Origin: Platerodrilus igneus
Lineage: Eukaryota > Arthropoda > Insecta > Coleoptera > Lycidae
DNA length: 64,000 nucleotides
Assembly (NCBI GenBank): GCA_036346225.1
Contig: JARFIW010001323.1
Coordinates: forward strand, 744,001 to 808,000
Reading direction: 5' to 3'
Shown: positions 36,705 through 48,235 of the stretch, one piece after another
Layout of the letters: the number at the start of each line of letters is the position of its first letter
Numbering within the stretch: position 1 is the first letter of the stretch
The notes under the pieces: model-generated
The model's database searches: none
What the model saw: only the letters and a program-made list of their open reading frames with translations
Told to the model about the DNA's origin: nothing
Program-made: the position numbers and the translations under genes

Positions 36705-38407
36705 TGTGTAAGGGAGGGGGTTATAGGGTTTCTAAAGGTATATTTGTATTAATAGGGGTGTATGCCAAACGATAGGATTAATATTTCAGATTTAATAATT
36801 CAAAAACTATAAATTTTGCTATACTTTACATACGTTAAAGTATGTACCATTTCAGATTGAAACTTATATGCCAAAAGGTAGTAACATGACTTTATGACGT
36901 TGATATAATGCACGGTACTTGAGGTTTTATACTGAGTTGATATTTCATGAGCCAGTTGAGAGTACATTTGCCGTCGGAAAGCCGGACGCATTTATGGATA
37001 TCTGCAATATAACAAAGCGTCCAGGTCGTGTATGAATTATTTGGCTTTTCCTTTTATAGAATCAAACTTTTAGACGAATTGTAAATCAAAATTTAAAGTG
37101 AATCAAAATGTAAAAGGTTATTGGAGTTTAGTGAAGTGTTTTGGACCAATGGTAGAAATTTAAAATTATTATAAAGACTATAGCGAAGGTATGTTGGACA
37201 CTGAAAGATAGGAGATTTGTTATTGGATGTTATATATGTAAAAATGTTATTGTAGTAAGCTAAGTTTGTTTAGTTAATAACTAAGCAATATAAATAAGGG
37301 ACTTCTTTTTTTAAATTTGTTCAGATACAGACCTATTTATGAAACCTGCGTTAAAATTGTAAAATAGTTTTGAAATAAAAGTTTATTTGTGTATTCATCG
37401 AGTATTATTTAATCCAAGTATAAAAGAAAGTATATAAAGTGTTTAAAAGTGAAAAGGGAAAGTCAGCGTGTATGTAAAGAAGATTTTGGAAGTGGTTATT
37501 GATGTAAGGAGAAAGCGACGGTATATTATTTGAGAAGATTAGTGTTGGTTTTGGGATAGATTTGGGTATTACGGCAGCAGGATATTGGAGTGGTTAAAGA
37601 AGGCATCGACGACGTAAAGAATTTTGGATTGATTTGAGAAGATATAACGGCAGAAAGGACATCGTATGGACAATTGGTATAGCAGGATTAGGAGTGATTT
37701 GTATTAAGACAGCGGGATTGATTTGGTTGTGCGAAGAGAGAATTAAACGGGATACGGAGCAGAGGAACAGGAGATAGGAATACGGCGAGGAAGAATTGAC
37801 GCAGGAAAGTAGATAAAGGTTTTACTAAATTCTAAATTGGGGTAACATTATTTCAGGTTTGGGGCATCAAAATTGTTTTAAAACACCTGGAGGCAGTGCG
37901 CAAGAGGACAATTTTGGAGAATCTTGTGTAAAAGTGCGTACGGCAATTCCGAACTTGAGCCAGCAGTCAAAGGAAGGCCTTCAGCGCAGTATATTTCTGG
38001 TAAGTACCGTGAATATATTAGAACGTCAGAAATTAAAGTCATAAAAGTTACAAAATTAATTTGACATCAGGCATCGTTGATCTATTAAGATTTGGCATAT
38101 CAAAATAAATTTAGTACATTTCAAAAGTGGTAAAACAAACGAGGGTGCAGTTTGGTTGGGTATTGCACATCTACTCACGATTGAACCCACGGTGAGTAGG
38201 TGAGAAAACCCTGAGATTAAAGTTTCAAATAGTCGAGGCATATAAATATAGTAATTAGTAAAAGAAAAACCAACCAAACGTTTGCTAAAGCACCTCGATT
38301 TGAAATCATAAGGGACGACGACAAAAGTCGTATAATAAAATCTTGTTTAAAGGAGGAGTAATTATATAAAGTTAAAAATAATTAGACAAAAAAACATAGT
38401 AATTAGA
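36705..38407 (+). repeat. Gypsy 5' LTR
   Basis: This is the first of two long repeats beginning TGTGTAAGGGAGGGGG; the end is set at the point where the two copies diverge (±10 bases). Against the 3' copy I count about three substitutions and five single-base length changes in homopolymers. It includes short frames at 37,859-38,044 and (minus) 38,056-38,277 that are repeated in the other LTR and are not genes. Confidence 0.9.
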
Positions 38408-38418
38408 ATACAAGAAGG

Positions 38419-38436
38419 TGGCAAACCCAACGTGAG
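38419..38436 (+). promoter_or_regulatory. Gypsy primer-binding site candidate
   Basis: TGGCAAACCCAACGTGAG begins about 10 bases inside the 5' LTR end. The TGG start and position fit pairing to a tRNA 3' end (CCA). I cannot name the tRNA. Confidence 0.55.
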
Positions 38437-38562
38437 GCTCGAGAAAAAGGTTAAAAAGGTGTTAGAGCGAAAGAGAGTAGAATCCGGGAGCCCGAGTTAG
38501 GTGGGGCCCGCAAGTTTTTTTTTAATTTTTTCAGGAAACGAGTTCAAAACAAGGAAACGGAG

Positions 38563-40415
38563 ATGACGGACGAGGACACAAAAAGAATCACAAGATCGGG
38601 ACTGATATACGGGGTTGAAATGGATGTAGGGAGACAAGACATAGAGCTAGACGCAGGGGGCGACCTACAGGAGACGGACACGAGGCAGACAGAGTTGGAG
38701 GTAACAGACACGGACATGGACCAGGCGACGGTACCGGAGGTGAGAGCAGCAAAAAACGACGGAACCCAGGACCTTATGAGATTTCTGATGAGCATGAAAG
38801 ACGATCTCAATGCATCACGCAAGGAACAAAAAGATGCACGCACGGAACAAAAAGAGGCGAATGCGGCGTTAGCCATAAAAATTGTGGAATCACATACAGA
38901 GTTGACAAACAAAATTACTGAATCACATACAGAACTGACAGACAAAATTAATGAATCACGCACGGAACAAAAAGAAGCGAATGCGGCGTTAGTCATAAAA
39001 ATTATGGAATCACATAACGACTTAAGGGACGAATTTAGGACAGCGCACGCGGACCTGACGGCGAAAATGAACCACACACAGGAATACTTACTAACGCAAA
39101 TACAGATTGCAAAAGACGACGTGCGGACAGAGGTCCAACAACAAATAGACAGGGTTGACGACAAGTTAGAACACACACGGGCACACTTGCAAGGAGACTT
39201 GAACGCGACACGGACTGACTTAAGAACTGAAATTAAGACACGGGTCGACACAGTGGAAGAAACAATGATTAGCGGGTTTTCAAATTTAAGCACAGAAATA
39301 GAAACATGTGACAAACGACATGGGACTAACTACAAAAATTTAGGACAAACATTAGAAACCATACAAAACGAAAACGTACACGGTAGGACAAAACTGGACG
39401 AAAAACTTGACGACAAAGTTACGGGATTAGAAACCAGGGTAGGACATGACGTTAGACAAATTTACGAGAAACTCGAAGACATAGAAAGGAGGCGAATTGG
39501 ACTAGACTACGGACCGCACTTTCGATTAAACCGGGACGCTTTACCGAAGTTTGAGGGACGTAAGACAGAACAGCCCATGGGATTCCTGGACCGACTAGAC
39601 GAGATCGTAGGGACAGAAAATGAACGGACAAAATTACAGATTGTTGGGGCTAGTTTGACAGGAAATGCCGAAAAGTGACATAACATTATTCGTAAACAGT
39701 ATGACACGTACGCGGACTTCAAACGACTATTTATAGAACAGTTTTGGAACACTACACATCAGACCGACATAAGGACGAACCTAATTACAGGACATTATAG
39801 CAGGACTCACGGCACGCGCGAAGAATACGCGATTGACAAGTTCAATCAGGCGCAACACTTAACACCGAAACTGAGCGAGGACGACATTGTACTTCTACTG
39901 GCAGGTCATATGGAACCGGAGGTTACCAGAGTTGTAGTGGTACAAAATGTCAAGACATTGAGGAATTCTTGGGAGTAATGAGAAATTTTGACCTAGCGAC
40001 AGTACTGGAAGCGAAAACGCGGACACACCATTGGGAACAAAACAGGGGTTACAGGGAAGACAGTAGACGACCACCGTACCACGAAAACAGACAAAATTAT
40101 AGACAGGAAAATTTTAACTACGGACATAGGAATCATTGGGGACACGAGGCACATAGACGACCGTATTTCAATAGGGATCACCGGGATAACGCCTACAATG
40201 GACAGAACAGATACCGGCACGACAACGGCGAGGGTGACGGCCGGATTACAGGAGGCGGAATAAAAAATGGAAATAGCCGGACGGACAGGGACGTAAACGT
40301 CCAACATATGACGACGAGCGCAAGTACAACGGACCCGAATAGGATTGAGGTGGTGGAAATTCACGAGTCGCCTCAAGAAAAAAAAACGCGAATTTTTGGA
40401 CGACCGACTGCTTAG
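38563..40415 (+). pseudogene. Gypsy gag
   Basis: This is the capsid/nucleocapsid protein that packages element RNA. The ATG at 38,563 opens an acidic N-terminus, then a long coiled coil of repeated E/K/T heptads (residues about 70-310, with copied SHTELT and ARTEQKEAN blocks). The capsid-like part follows (LPKFEGRKTEQPMGFLDRLD, residues about 330 on). A TGA at 39,676-39,678, where Trp is likely, interrupts it; the same frame continues to about 39,975 (FKRLFIEQFWN, EYAIDKFNQAQHL). A frameshift then gives a basic Arg/Asn/Tyr-rich tail (39,969-40,415) in place of a zinc knuckle. An RNA-binding basic tail without CCHC is known in several insect Gypsy lineages. Confidence 0.85.
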
Positions 40416-40450
40416 GAGTAAAGATTGATGTTTGCTATAGTATAAGGGAT

Positions 40451-43400
40451 TTGTTGTTAAACAGTTACATTTTTAATAAAAAGAATTTGTTATTTATAAA
40501 TATTAGTTTAAGGGACCGTGTTTATGTTGCTTTAGTGGATAGTGGGTCACAGTTGTCGCTGGTAAATGATAGGGTAGTAGTCGAACATGGAGAATTTTTA
40601 AAGGAAAGAATAGGAACAATTGAGGGGGTTAATTTATGGTCAGCGATGAACAAAAAGCTTACGACGATTTATAATGTTATCCGTGTACCGATATATATAG
40701 GAAATAAAGAAGCAGGGGATGCAGAGTTTTTAATTACGAAAGGGTTACAGTTAGACTTCATATTGGGTATGGATTTTATAGAGGATTTTGGATTGAATAT
40801 AGATGGAAAAGATAGGTCAATTAGGATATTTGATAAAGATAGGTCATGGGTGGTGCCTACGGTTAGTGAGGAAAATAGGAATGGAAATGATATAGATAGT
40901 ACAGGATTAGGAATGATTAAAGAGTATAATGATGGACAGGTTAAAGTACGATTATGTAATATGTTTGGAAGATTAATTAATGATGAACAGATAGGGAAAG
41001 TGAGTGTTGATACTAAGATGAAGCTAGGAGAATTATTTAATAAATATGTAGGGTTATTTAATGAAGAGCCAAGATTTGCGAGGCGGTACACACATAAGTT
41101 GGAGGTCACGGAAGACATCGGATTTAACACAAGGGTGTATCCAATTCCGTTTGCCATAAGAAATAGGGTTAAAATAGAGATAGACAGGATGTTAAAAGAG
41201 GGTATTATAGAACCAGCGAGAACTCAATATGTGAACCCAGTAGTTATAGTACCAAAACCAAATAAAAGGGATATAAGGATTTGTTTAGATGCGAGGAAAT
41301 TGAATGCGATTACAAAACCGCAGTATGAGCAACCACAAGGGTTGGATAATTTATTGTATAAAGTATATGAAATGAAAGTTTTCAGCAAATTAGATTTAAA
41401 GAATTCGTTTTGGTTAATTCCGTTGCATGAAGACAGTAAAAGTTTACAGGTTTTAGTATCGAAGGCGAGATTTATATGTTTTCTGTAGTTCCATTTGGTT
41501 TAAGTAGTTCTTCAGCAGCACTTGTAAGAGCGATGCAGAAGTTGTTTAATGAATATGAATGTTTCTGTTCGCATTATGTCGATGACTTGTTAATTTTTCA
41601 AGGGACGAGCAAAACACCTGGAGCATTTAGAAAAGGTGATCCAACGACTGGACGAAGGAGGTTTAAAGCTGAACGTAGAGAAATGCGAGTTGTTTAAAAG
41701 CAAGGTTACATACTTAGGGTTTGAAATTAGCGAACAAGGGATGAAAATTTGCAATAAAAGATTGGACGAGTTGAAAAACATTCAGCGACCAAAGAATGTG
41801 AGAGGACTGCGAGGATTTTTAGGGTGCTAAATTATTACAAACGGTTTATACCGAGGTATTCTGAAGTGTGCGTACCGTTGGTGAGTTTGTTAAAGAAAAG
41901 GAGAGATGGAAGTGGACTGCTGAACGAGAGAAGGCGTTCCAGGATTTAAAAGGTGCATTTTACAAGGAGTTAGCATTAAAATATCCCAATTTTAAAGATG
42001 ATTTTATTTTGAGGACGGATGCGTCGAAATATGCAATCGGGGCTGAGTTGGTGCAGATACAGGATGGAGTTGAAGTACCAATTGTTTTCATTTCTAGGGT
42101 GTTGAAAGACTGCGAAACCAGGTATGCGACGGCAGAGAAGGAGATGTTGGCCATAGTATACGCGGTGAAGAAGTTGCGTTTTTATTTGTTAGGTAAGAAA
42201 TTTCTAATAGAATCCGACAACACGGTGGTAACGTTCATGAAGAAAAGGAGTTTTTAAACAGTAGGTTGTATAGATGGGCATTGGTGTTACAGGAATACGA
42301 CTTCGAAATTAAGCATAAGCCAGGAAAGGAGAATGTGACGGCGGATTTTCTGAGCAGACCGCAGGTCGAATCGAATCAAAACATAAAAGGGTGTTTAATT
42401 GCTTTGCAGGAATTCAGGGATGTTGGTCGATGGACAAACACCAAACTTATAGAGGCGCAGAGGCACAGCGAGGTGAGCTCGATACGAGAGAAACTTACAA
42501 GAGAAAATATGGAAGAGTACAGGGGATTTACCATCGTAGGGCAGTTTGTGGTGAAAAGAATAGGGGATGCAGAGCTGGTAGTGCTATCAAGAGACGTTGC
42601 CGCTGAAATCATAAACGAAATTCATTTAAAATTCGGACACATAGGTATCAGGAAAACATTTTTAGTATTCAGAGAGGCGTTTTACGCAAAAATGATATAA
42701 CGGTGATAAAGGAAAGGATAAATCGGTGTGAAATTTGCATTCTAGGTAAAGACAAGAACGTGGTGCTGCAGAATATGCCGATGAGCGTGAGCGTAAATGG
42801 ACCATTGAAATTGGTGGCGATTGATTATTTAAGCAACCTGATCACGAGTGAACAGGGTATCGACATATTTTGGTGGTGGTCGACGTTTTTCTAAATTTGT
42901 AAAATTATTTCCTGCAAGACGGAGTAACACGGTGCATGCATTGCAGTCAATTGGAGAATTTGAAAGCCAAGTCGGGAAGATAAAAGGATTTTGGTAGACA
43001 ACGCAACGTATTTCAACAATCAAAGATTCAGGAACGGGTTAAAAGGGCAAATATTAAAGTATCATTTAGTAGCATACGACATCCAAAAGCTAATCCATGC
43101 GAACGTTACATACGAGAGGTGATAAAATATTTACGATTAGCGACACAGGAGCATCACGACAGATGGGTTAGGTATCTACCACAAATAGAAAATTTTATGA
43201 ACAGCGTACCGAGTTCGGTTACGAAAACATGTCCGGTAACATTAATGCGAAGGATTATACCAGCTAGACCATGGAGGAGGAAGTCGAGGTACAAGACATA
43301 ACAGAGTTGCTAAGTAATGCCAGGCGCAGAATCGAAAGGATGCAGCGTAGGGACATCGAACGAAGGTGTAGAAAAATTAAGAAAAGAACGATTTTTGGAA

Positions 43401-43620
43401 TAGGGATTTGGTAGTCGTCAAACGATTAAGGGTTTCAAACCGCGACAAAACATTTGCGCGAAGCTGTTGTTTCCTTATGAAGGGCCGTACAGGATCACGC
43501 GTAGTTTTGCTGAAGGCAATACGTTTGAGCTGGAGAATATGACAGGGGGTATCGCGGGCGTTTTCATTTGGAGAATTTGTACCCATATAGAGTAGTACAG
43601 GAAGAGGGTTTAATAGGATA
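40451..43620 (+). pseudogene. Gypsy pol (protease, RT, RNase H, integrase)
   Basis: This is the replication polyprotein. The protease has VDSGSQLSLV (Asp-Ser-Gly at 40,538-40,546) and ILGMDFI. RT begins at about 41,130 (NPVVIVPKPNKRDIRICLDA, FSKLDLKNSFW). A frameshift near 41,460 leads to FSVVPFGLSSSSA and the YVDD box at 41,575-41,586, and another shift leads to LKLNVEKCELFKSKVTYLGF. RNase H follows at 41,870-42,255 (LRTDASKYAIGAEL, ATAEKEMLAIVYA, IESDN). After a further shift come HKPGKENVTADFLSR and an integrase H2C2 domain. The core acids are seen as VAIDY (about 42,815), ILVDNATY (about 42,990) and an ERVIKYL Glu (about 43,115). At least six frame changes or stops are present, but every catalytic motif remains readable. 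Confidence 0.9.
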
Positions 43621-43874
43621 GGTTAAAATGTGGTTCATGCAACGGAAAGTTTAGTTTAGTTTGTGTTTTTGTTTTGTTTTTGTTATAGTAGTATAGTATA
43701 GGTTAGATAATAGCGTAGTGTAATAGATGTGAGAGAAAGGCGAATGCGGGTTGCCAAAGTAAAATAGTAACATCGAAAGGATGGTTTTGAATGAAAATCA
43801 GAAATTTTTGCACACCAGGGGAAGAGAAAACATATGAAATTTCAATTTTATTAAAAACCAGTGGGGCCAAATAT
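43621..43874 (+). other. Gypsy 3' untranslated stretch
   Basis: There is no envelope-like frame. The purine-rich AACCAGTGGGGCCAAATAT just before the 3' LTR is in the place of the polypurine tract, but it is interrupted by pyrimidines. Confidence 0.6.
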
Positions 43875-45581
43875 TGTGTAAGGGAGGGGGTTATAGGGTT
43901 TCTAAAGGTATATTTGTATTAATAGGGGTGTATGCCAAACGATAGGATTAATATTTTAGATTTAATAATTCAAAACTATAAATTTTGCTATACTTTACAT
44001 ACGTTAAAGTATGTACCATTTCAGATTGAAACTTATATGCCAAAAGGTAGTAACATGACTTTATGACGTTGATATAATGCACGGTACTTGAGGTTTTATA
44101 CTGAGTTGATATTTCATGAGCCAGTTGAGAGTACATTTGCCGTCGGAAAGCCGGACGCATTTATGGATATCTGCAATATAACAAAGCGTCCAGGTCGTGT
44201 ATGAATTATTTGGCTTTTCCTTTTATAGAATCAAACTTTTAGACGAATTGTAAATCAAAATTTAAAGTGAATCAAAATGTAAAAGGTTATTGGAGTTTAG
44301 TGAAGTGTTTTGGACCAATGGTAGAAATTTAAAATTATTATAAAGACTATAGCGAAGGTATGTTGGACACTGAAAGATAGGAGATTTGTTATTGGATGTT
44401 ATATATGTAAAAATGTTATTGTAGTAAGCTAAGTTTGTTTAGTTAATAACTAAGCAATATAAATAAGGGACTTCTTTTTTTAAATTTGTTCAGATACAGA
44501 CCTATTTATGAAACCTGCGTTAAAATTGTAAAATAGTTTTGAAATAAAAGTTTATTTGTGTATTCATCGAGTATTATTTAATCCAAGTATAAAAGAAAGT
44601 ATATAAAGTGTTTAAAAGTGAAAAGGGAAAGTAAGCGTGTATGTAAAGAAGATTTTGGAAGTGGTTATTGATGTAAAGGAGAAAGCGACGGTATATTATT
44701 TGAGAAGATTAGTGTTGGTTTTGGGATAGATTTGGGTATTACGGCAGCAGGATATTGGAGTGGTTAAAGAAGGCATCGACGACGTAAAGAATTTTGGATT
44801 GATTTGAGAAGATATAACGGCAGAAAGGACATCGTATGGACAATTGGTATAGCAGGATTAGGAGTGATTTGTATTAAGACAGCGGGATTGATTTGGTTGT
44901 GCGAAGAGAGAATTAAACGGGATACGGAGCAGAGGAACAGGAGATAGGAATACGGCGAGGAAGAATTGACGCAGGGAAAGTAGATAAAGGTTTTTACTAA
45001 ATTCTAAATTGGGGTAACATTATTTCAGGTTTGGGGCATCAAAATTGTTTTAAAACACCTGGAGGCAGTGCGCAAGAGGACAATTTTGGAGAATCTTGTG
45101 TAAAAGTGCGTACGGCAATTCCGAACTTGAGCCAGCAGTCAAAGAAAGGCCTTCAGCGCAGTATATTTCTGGTAAGTACCGTGAATATATTAGAACGTCA
45201 GAAATTAAAGTCATAAAAGTTACAAAAATTAATTTGACATCAGGCATCGTTGATCTATTAAGATTTGGCATATCAAAATAAATTTAGTACATTTCAAAAG
45301 TGGTAAAACAAACGAGGGTGCAGTTTGGTTGGGTATTGCACATCTACTCACGATTGAACCCACGGTGAGTAGGTGAGAAAACCCTGAGATTAAAGTTTCA
45401 AATAGTCGAGGCATATAAATATAGTAATTAGTAAAAGAAAAACCAACCAAACGTTTGCTAAAGCACCTCGATTTGAAATCATAAGGGACGACGACAAAAG
45501 TCGTATAATAAAATCTTGTTTAAAGGAGGAGTAATTATATAAAGTTAAAAATAATTAGACAAAAAAACATAGTAATTAGAT
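43875..45581 (+). repeat. Gypsy 3' LTR
   Basis: This is the second copy of the 1.7 kb LTR, from TGTGTAAGGG to about ATTAGATATCCAAG. It is followed by TA repeats and the resumed unit-2 sequence. Confidence 0.9.
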
Positions 45582-46357
45582 ATCCAAGAATATATATATA
45601 TATATTTATAACTGCGATTAAAGGTCATAACAAGGTCATATTACAACGCATGACAAAGATTTTATTTCATAAATTCGAGAAAATGCGATAAATAACTAAT
45701 CTATTTAGACATTTATTTGTAAGTTTGTAAAATACACCGTATAAATATATTAATTACGTTGGTCGCATAAACGAACGAATTAAAGGAGTTTCATCCAAAT
45801 TTTGTAATAAAAAGATAATGTTTTACATAAATTTACGTTCAATTGCATATAAATACCCTAAATTGTATGTAATATTGGGATACTCGCTCGAATAAATATT
45901 CTAAAAGTATTTTTATTTGTAATTTAATAACAAAAAGGTATGTTTCTAATTGAAAAGCGTATTAATTCAATGGTTAAGAATCCGAAAACTGTTGGAGCCG
46001 CCTAGAATAAATGACGTTAAAAAGGTTTGGCTTTGGGCAACCGTGATGATCAGTGGTAATTTAAACGCCGAGGTGAGGACGTGCTGCCGTTACTAGTATA
46101 GAGAAATTATGTAATTAAACTGTATACAATGATGTACAAAAATTTGCCGGCCAACAATTATTTAAAAATATATTGAAATGCGTATTTAAACGAATTGAAA
46201 CTATCATAAAATAGAGTTAACTTAAAAAGTTTGAGATTAAATGGAATATTAAGGAACGTATATGAATTAAATGGATTAACATTTGATGGAATATGTCAAT
46301 CGACATAAAAAGTGGCTTTCTTAAAACAAATTAACAAAGAATTAAGCAATGATATTT

Positions 46358-47645
46358 AAGAAATGGTAGTTATTATTGGAAGAGTCAACGCAGGTGAATT
46401 AAAATCAACAACGAGAAGATCCGTAATGGGAAAATTAAAATATTTTGTTTAAATAGAGTGATTTCTGAAGATTCATATTTTTAGATTAAGTGTTTATGCC
46501 GTTAAAGAAAATAATTTATTTTATTTATAATAGAAAACTTTAATTTGCATTAATGTTAAGTTCATTTAAGAATAGATGGCATTAACAGTTGTTTTATTTT
46601 ATTTAAATATATAACATATGCTTTGATAAGAAAGCAAGTTCAGTTTTAATTTTGAATTTGATGGAGTAACTACAAAGATTAATATACTGTGTATTTTGTT
46701 TGTTTATGTGAAATGAAAATTGTGCTTTTCCATTTCCATCCTAACAACTGGGTATGTCAATATTTAAGTAACTACATGAATTGGTGAGTAAAGGTTATTC
46801 CTTAAGATTGACAGTGCGCTTTGATGTTATCATTGATTAGAAATATTCATGTATATTTGTATAATCCAGTATTTATAAAACAAAAGAAACTTAAGTATAT
46901 GAGATTTTTGAATGCAGGTTAATTTCATTTACATTTTTTTAAAGGTTCTTTGCAAGTCATGCACACAATTTGTCATTACATATAGTAAAATCAAAAATAT
47001 TATTCAGTTACGCTTAACACGGTTTTTAAGAAAAAGATATTAAACTAAATGTGCATAATAAATATAAAAAAGTTTAATTAAGGATTTATTAATGAGTGAT
47101 TATCATATGTTTAAGATTGGTTTATTAGGCATTAATGTAGAGAATGACTTCTAATAAGAGTTGTGAGAGAAGGTGATGTCGTGATTTCATTTTTCTATAT
47201 AATGTGTGTTGTGAGAAAGTTATTTCAAATCATTGTAAATGCCTTTAAAATATTGTTTGTAAGAGAACGTTGTTGTGAAATCATTATCTTTGTATTTGAA
47301 AGATCATTTCAAACCATTATACTTATATGATCTCAATGATTTTATTGATTTTATTAATTCTCTCTCTCTATCTCTCCCTTCCTTTCGCTCCCCCTTGTTT
47401 CCTCCCTTTCACGCCCCTCTTCTTCTCTTTCCCACTCTTCCTCTCCCCTATCTCCCACTTTTCCTTTCCCTCCTCTCTCAACCCACTCTTCATTTCCCCC
47501 TATCTCTTTGAGAGAACAGTTGTTGCATCCATTTTACCTCTAAATTGTACAAGAGCTTCTACCTACGAACCTCAAAATAAAACTAGGCCTCTGTCGCTTT
47601 ATTAATCAACAGAGAGAAAAATGATCCAAATTTTTATAGAAAAAA
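46358..47645. other. AT-rich stretch right of the tandem duplication
   Basis: No gene is seen. It includes the pyrimidine-only tract listed separately at 47,353-47,507. Confidence 0.5.
47353..47507 (+). repeat. polypyrimidine (CT-rich) tract
   Basis: About 150 bases are almost all C and T on the plus strand (TCTCTCTCTATCTCTCCC and so on). The apparent Ser/Leu/Phe/Pro-rich frames across it are composition effects. Confidence 0.85.
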
Positions 47646-48235
47646 TTTTCATTTACGGATGAGTACTGTTTTACAAGATGGAGTATTACTAATTTACAAA
47701 ATGAACACACTTATGCTGACGAAAACCCGCATGCAGTGAAGGTTGTGCATTATCAACGTGAATTTATAATGAACGTGTGGATAGGAATTATTGTCATTTT
47801 TATTATTGGTCCTGTCGTCTTACCATCTTGTTTAAATGGTGTAAATTATCTAGAATATTTAGTAAATTTGCCAAATTTATGTGATGACCTTCCACTAGCT
47901 ATTAGAGAAACTATGTAGTTTATGCACGACGGTGCACCACTACACTTCACGTTAAATGTCAGGAATCACTTAAATGAAAACTTTCAGAATCGATTTCAGA
48001 GGAAATAATTTTCCTGCATATTAGACACCTTGCTCACCAGATTTAAACCTAATGGACTACTTTTTATGGAGAACAGTTTAAGAGATGGTATATTCTAGAC
48101 TCGTAAACACCGAAGAAGAATTGTGAGCACGAATACGAAATCAAGTAGATATTTTACGGTTGGATGCAGAGATTATGCAAAGGATGTAGTCCAATTTTCT
48201 GCGTAGAATTATTCTTTGTGTACATGAAAACTGAT
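47646..48235 (+). pseudogene. Tc1/mariner-superfamily transposase relic
   Basis: This is the C-terminal catalytic part of a DDE/D transposase that moves DNA at TA targets. From 47,655 it reads TDEYCFTRWSITN with the first catalytic Asp, then NEHTYADENPHAV and FIMNVWIGIIVIFIIGPV. The second Asp is in MHDGAPLHF (about 47,920). SPDLNLMDYFLW with the third acid follows at about 48,036 in a shifted frame. The tail FLRRIILCVHEN lies near 48,190-48,232. A TAG at about 47,916 and two frameshifts disable it. The N-terminal HTH half and terminal inverted repeats were not found. The motif set is that of a mariner-like family very common in insects. Confidence 0.85.

Larger units (their letters stand above)
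36705..45581 (+). mobile_element. Gypsy-type LTR retrotransposon
   Basis: This 8.9 kb element has LTRs of about 1.7 kb (36,705-38,407 and 43,875-45,581), a primer-binding-like site, gag, and pol in the order protease, reverse transcriptase, RNase H, integrase. That order places it in the Gypsy (Metaviridae) group and not in Copia. There is no room and no frame for an envelope gene between integrase and the 3' LTR. It sits in TA-rich DNA, so the target duplication cannot be told from the TA run. The LTRs are almost identical, but gag and pol are broken many times. It is either a recently dead copy moved in trans or a copy affected by assembly indels. Confidence 0.93.
31819..46357 (+). repeat. 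tandem duplication, unit 2, interrupted by a Gypsy element
   Basis: This is the second copy of the segment at 24,552-31,818. It matches to about 36,700, is interrupted by the Gypsy element at 36,705-45,581, and resumes at about 45,590-46,357, matching 31,040-31,818 with only about three differences. Without Gypsy it is about 5.65 kb. Unit 1 has no Gypsy at the same site, so the insertion followed the duplication. Confidence 0.9.

Noticed and set aside
38544..39314. 256-codon minus-strand frame
   Set aside because: It is antisense to the Gypsy gag coiled coil, whose repeated codons leave the opposite strand open by chance.
43621..43874. Envelope gene of the Gypsy element
   Set aside because: Only about 250 bases lie between integrase and the 3' LTR and no frame is present.
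45031..45450. Small frames in the Gypsy LTRs
   Set aside because: They are present in both LTRs only because LTRs are copies of each other; no independent evidence of coding.
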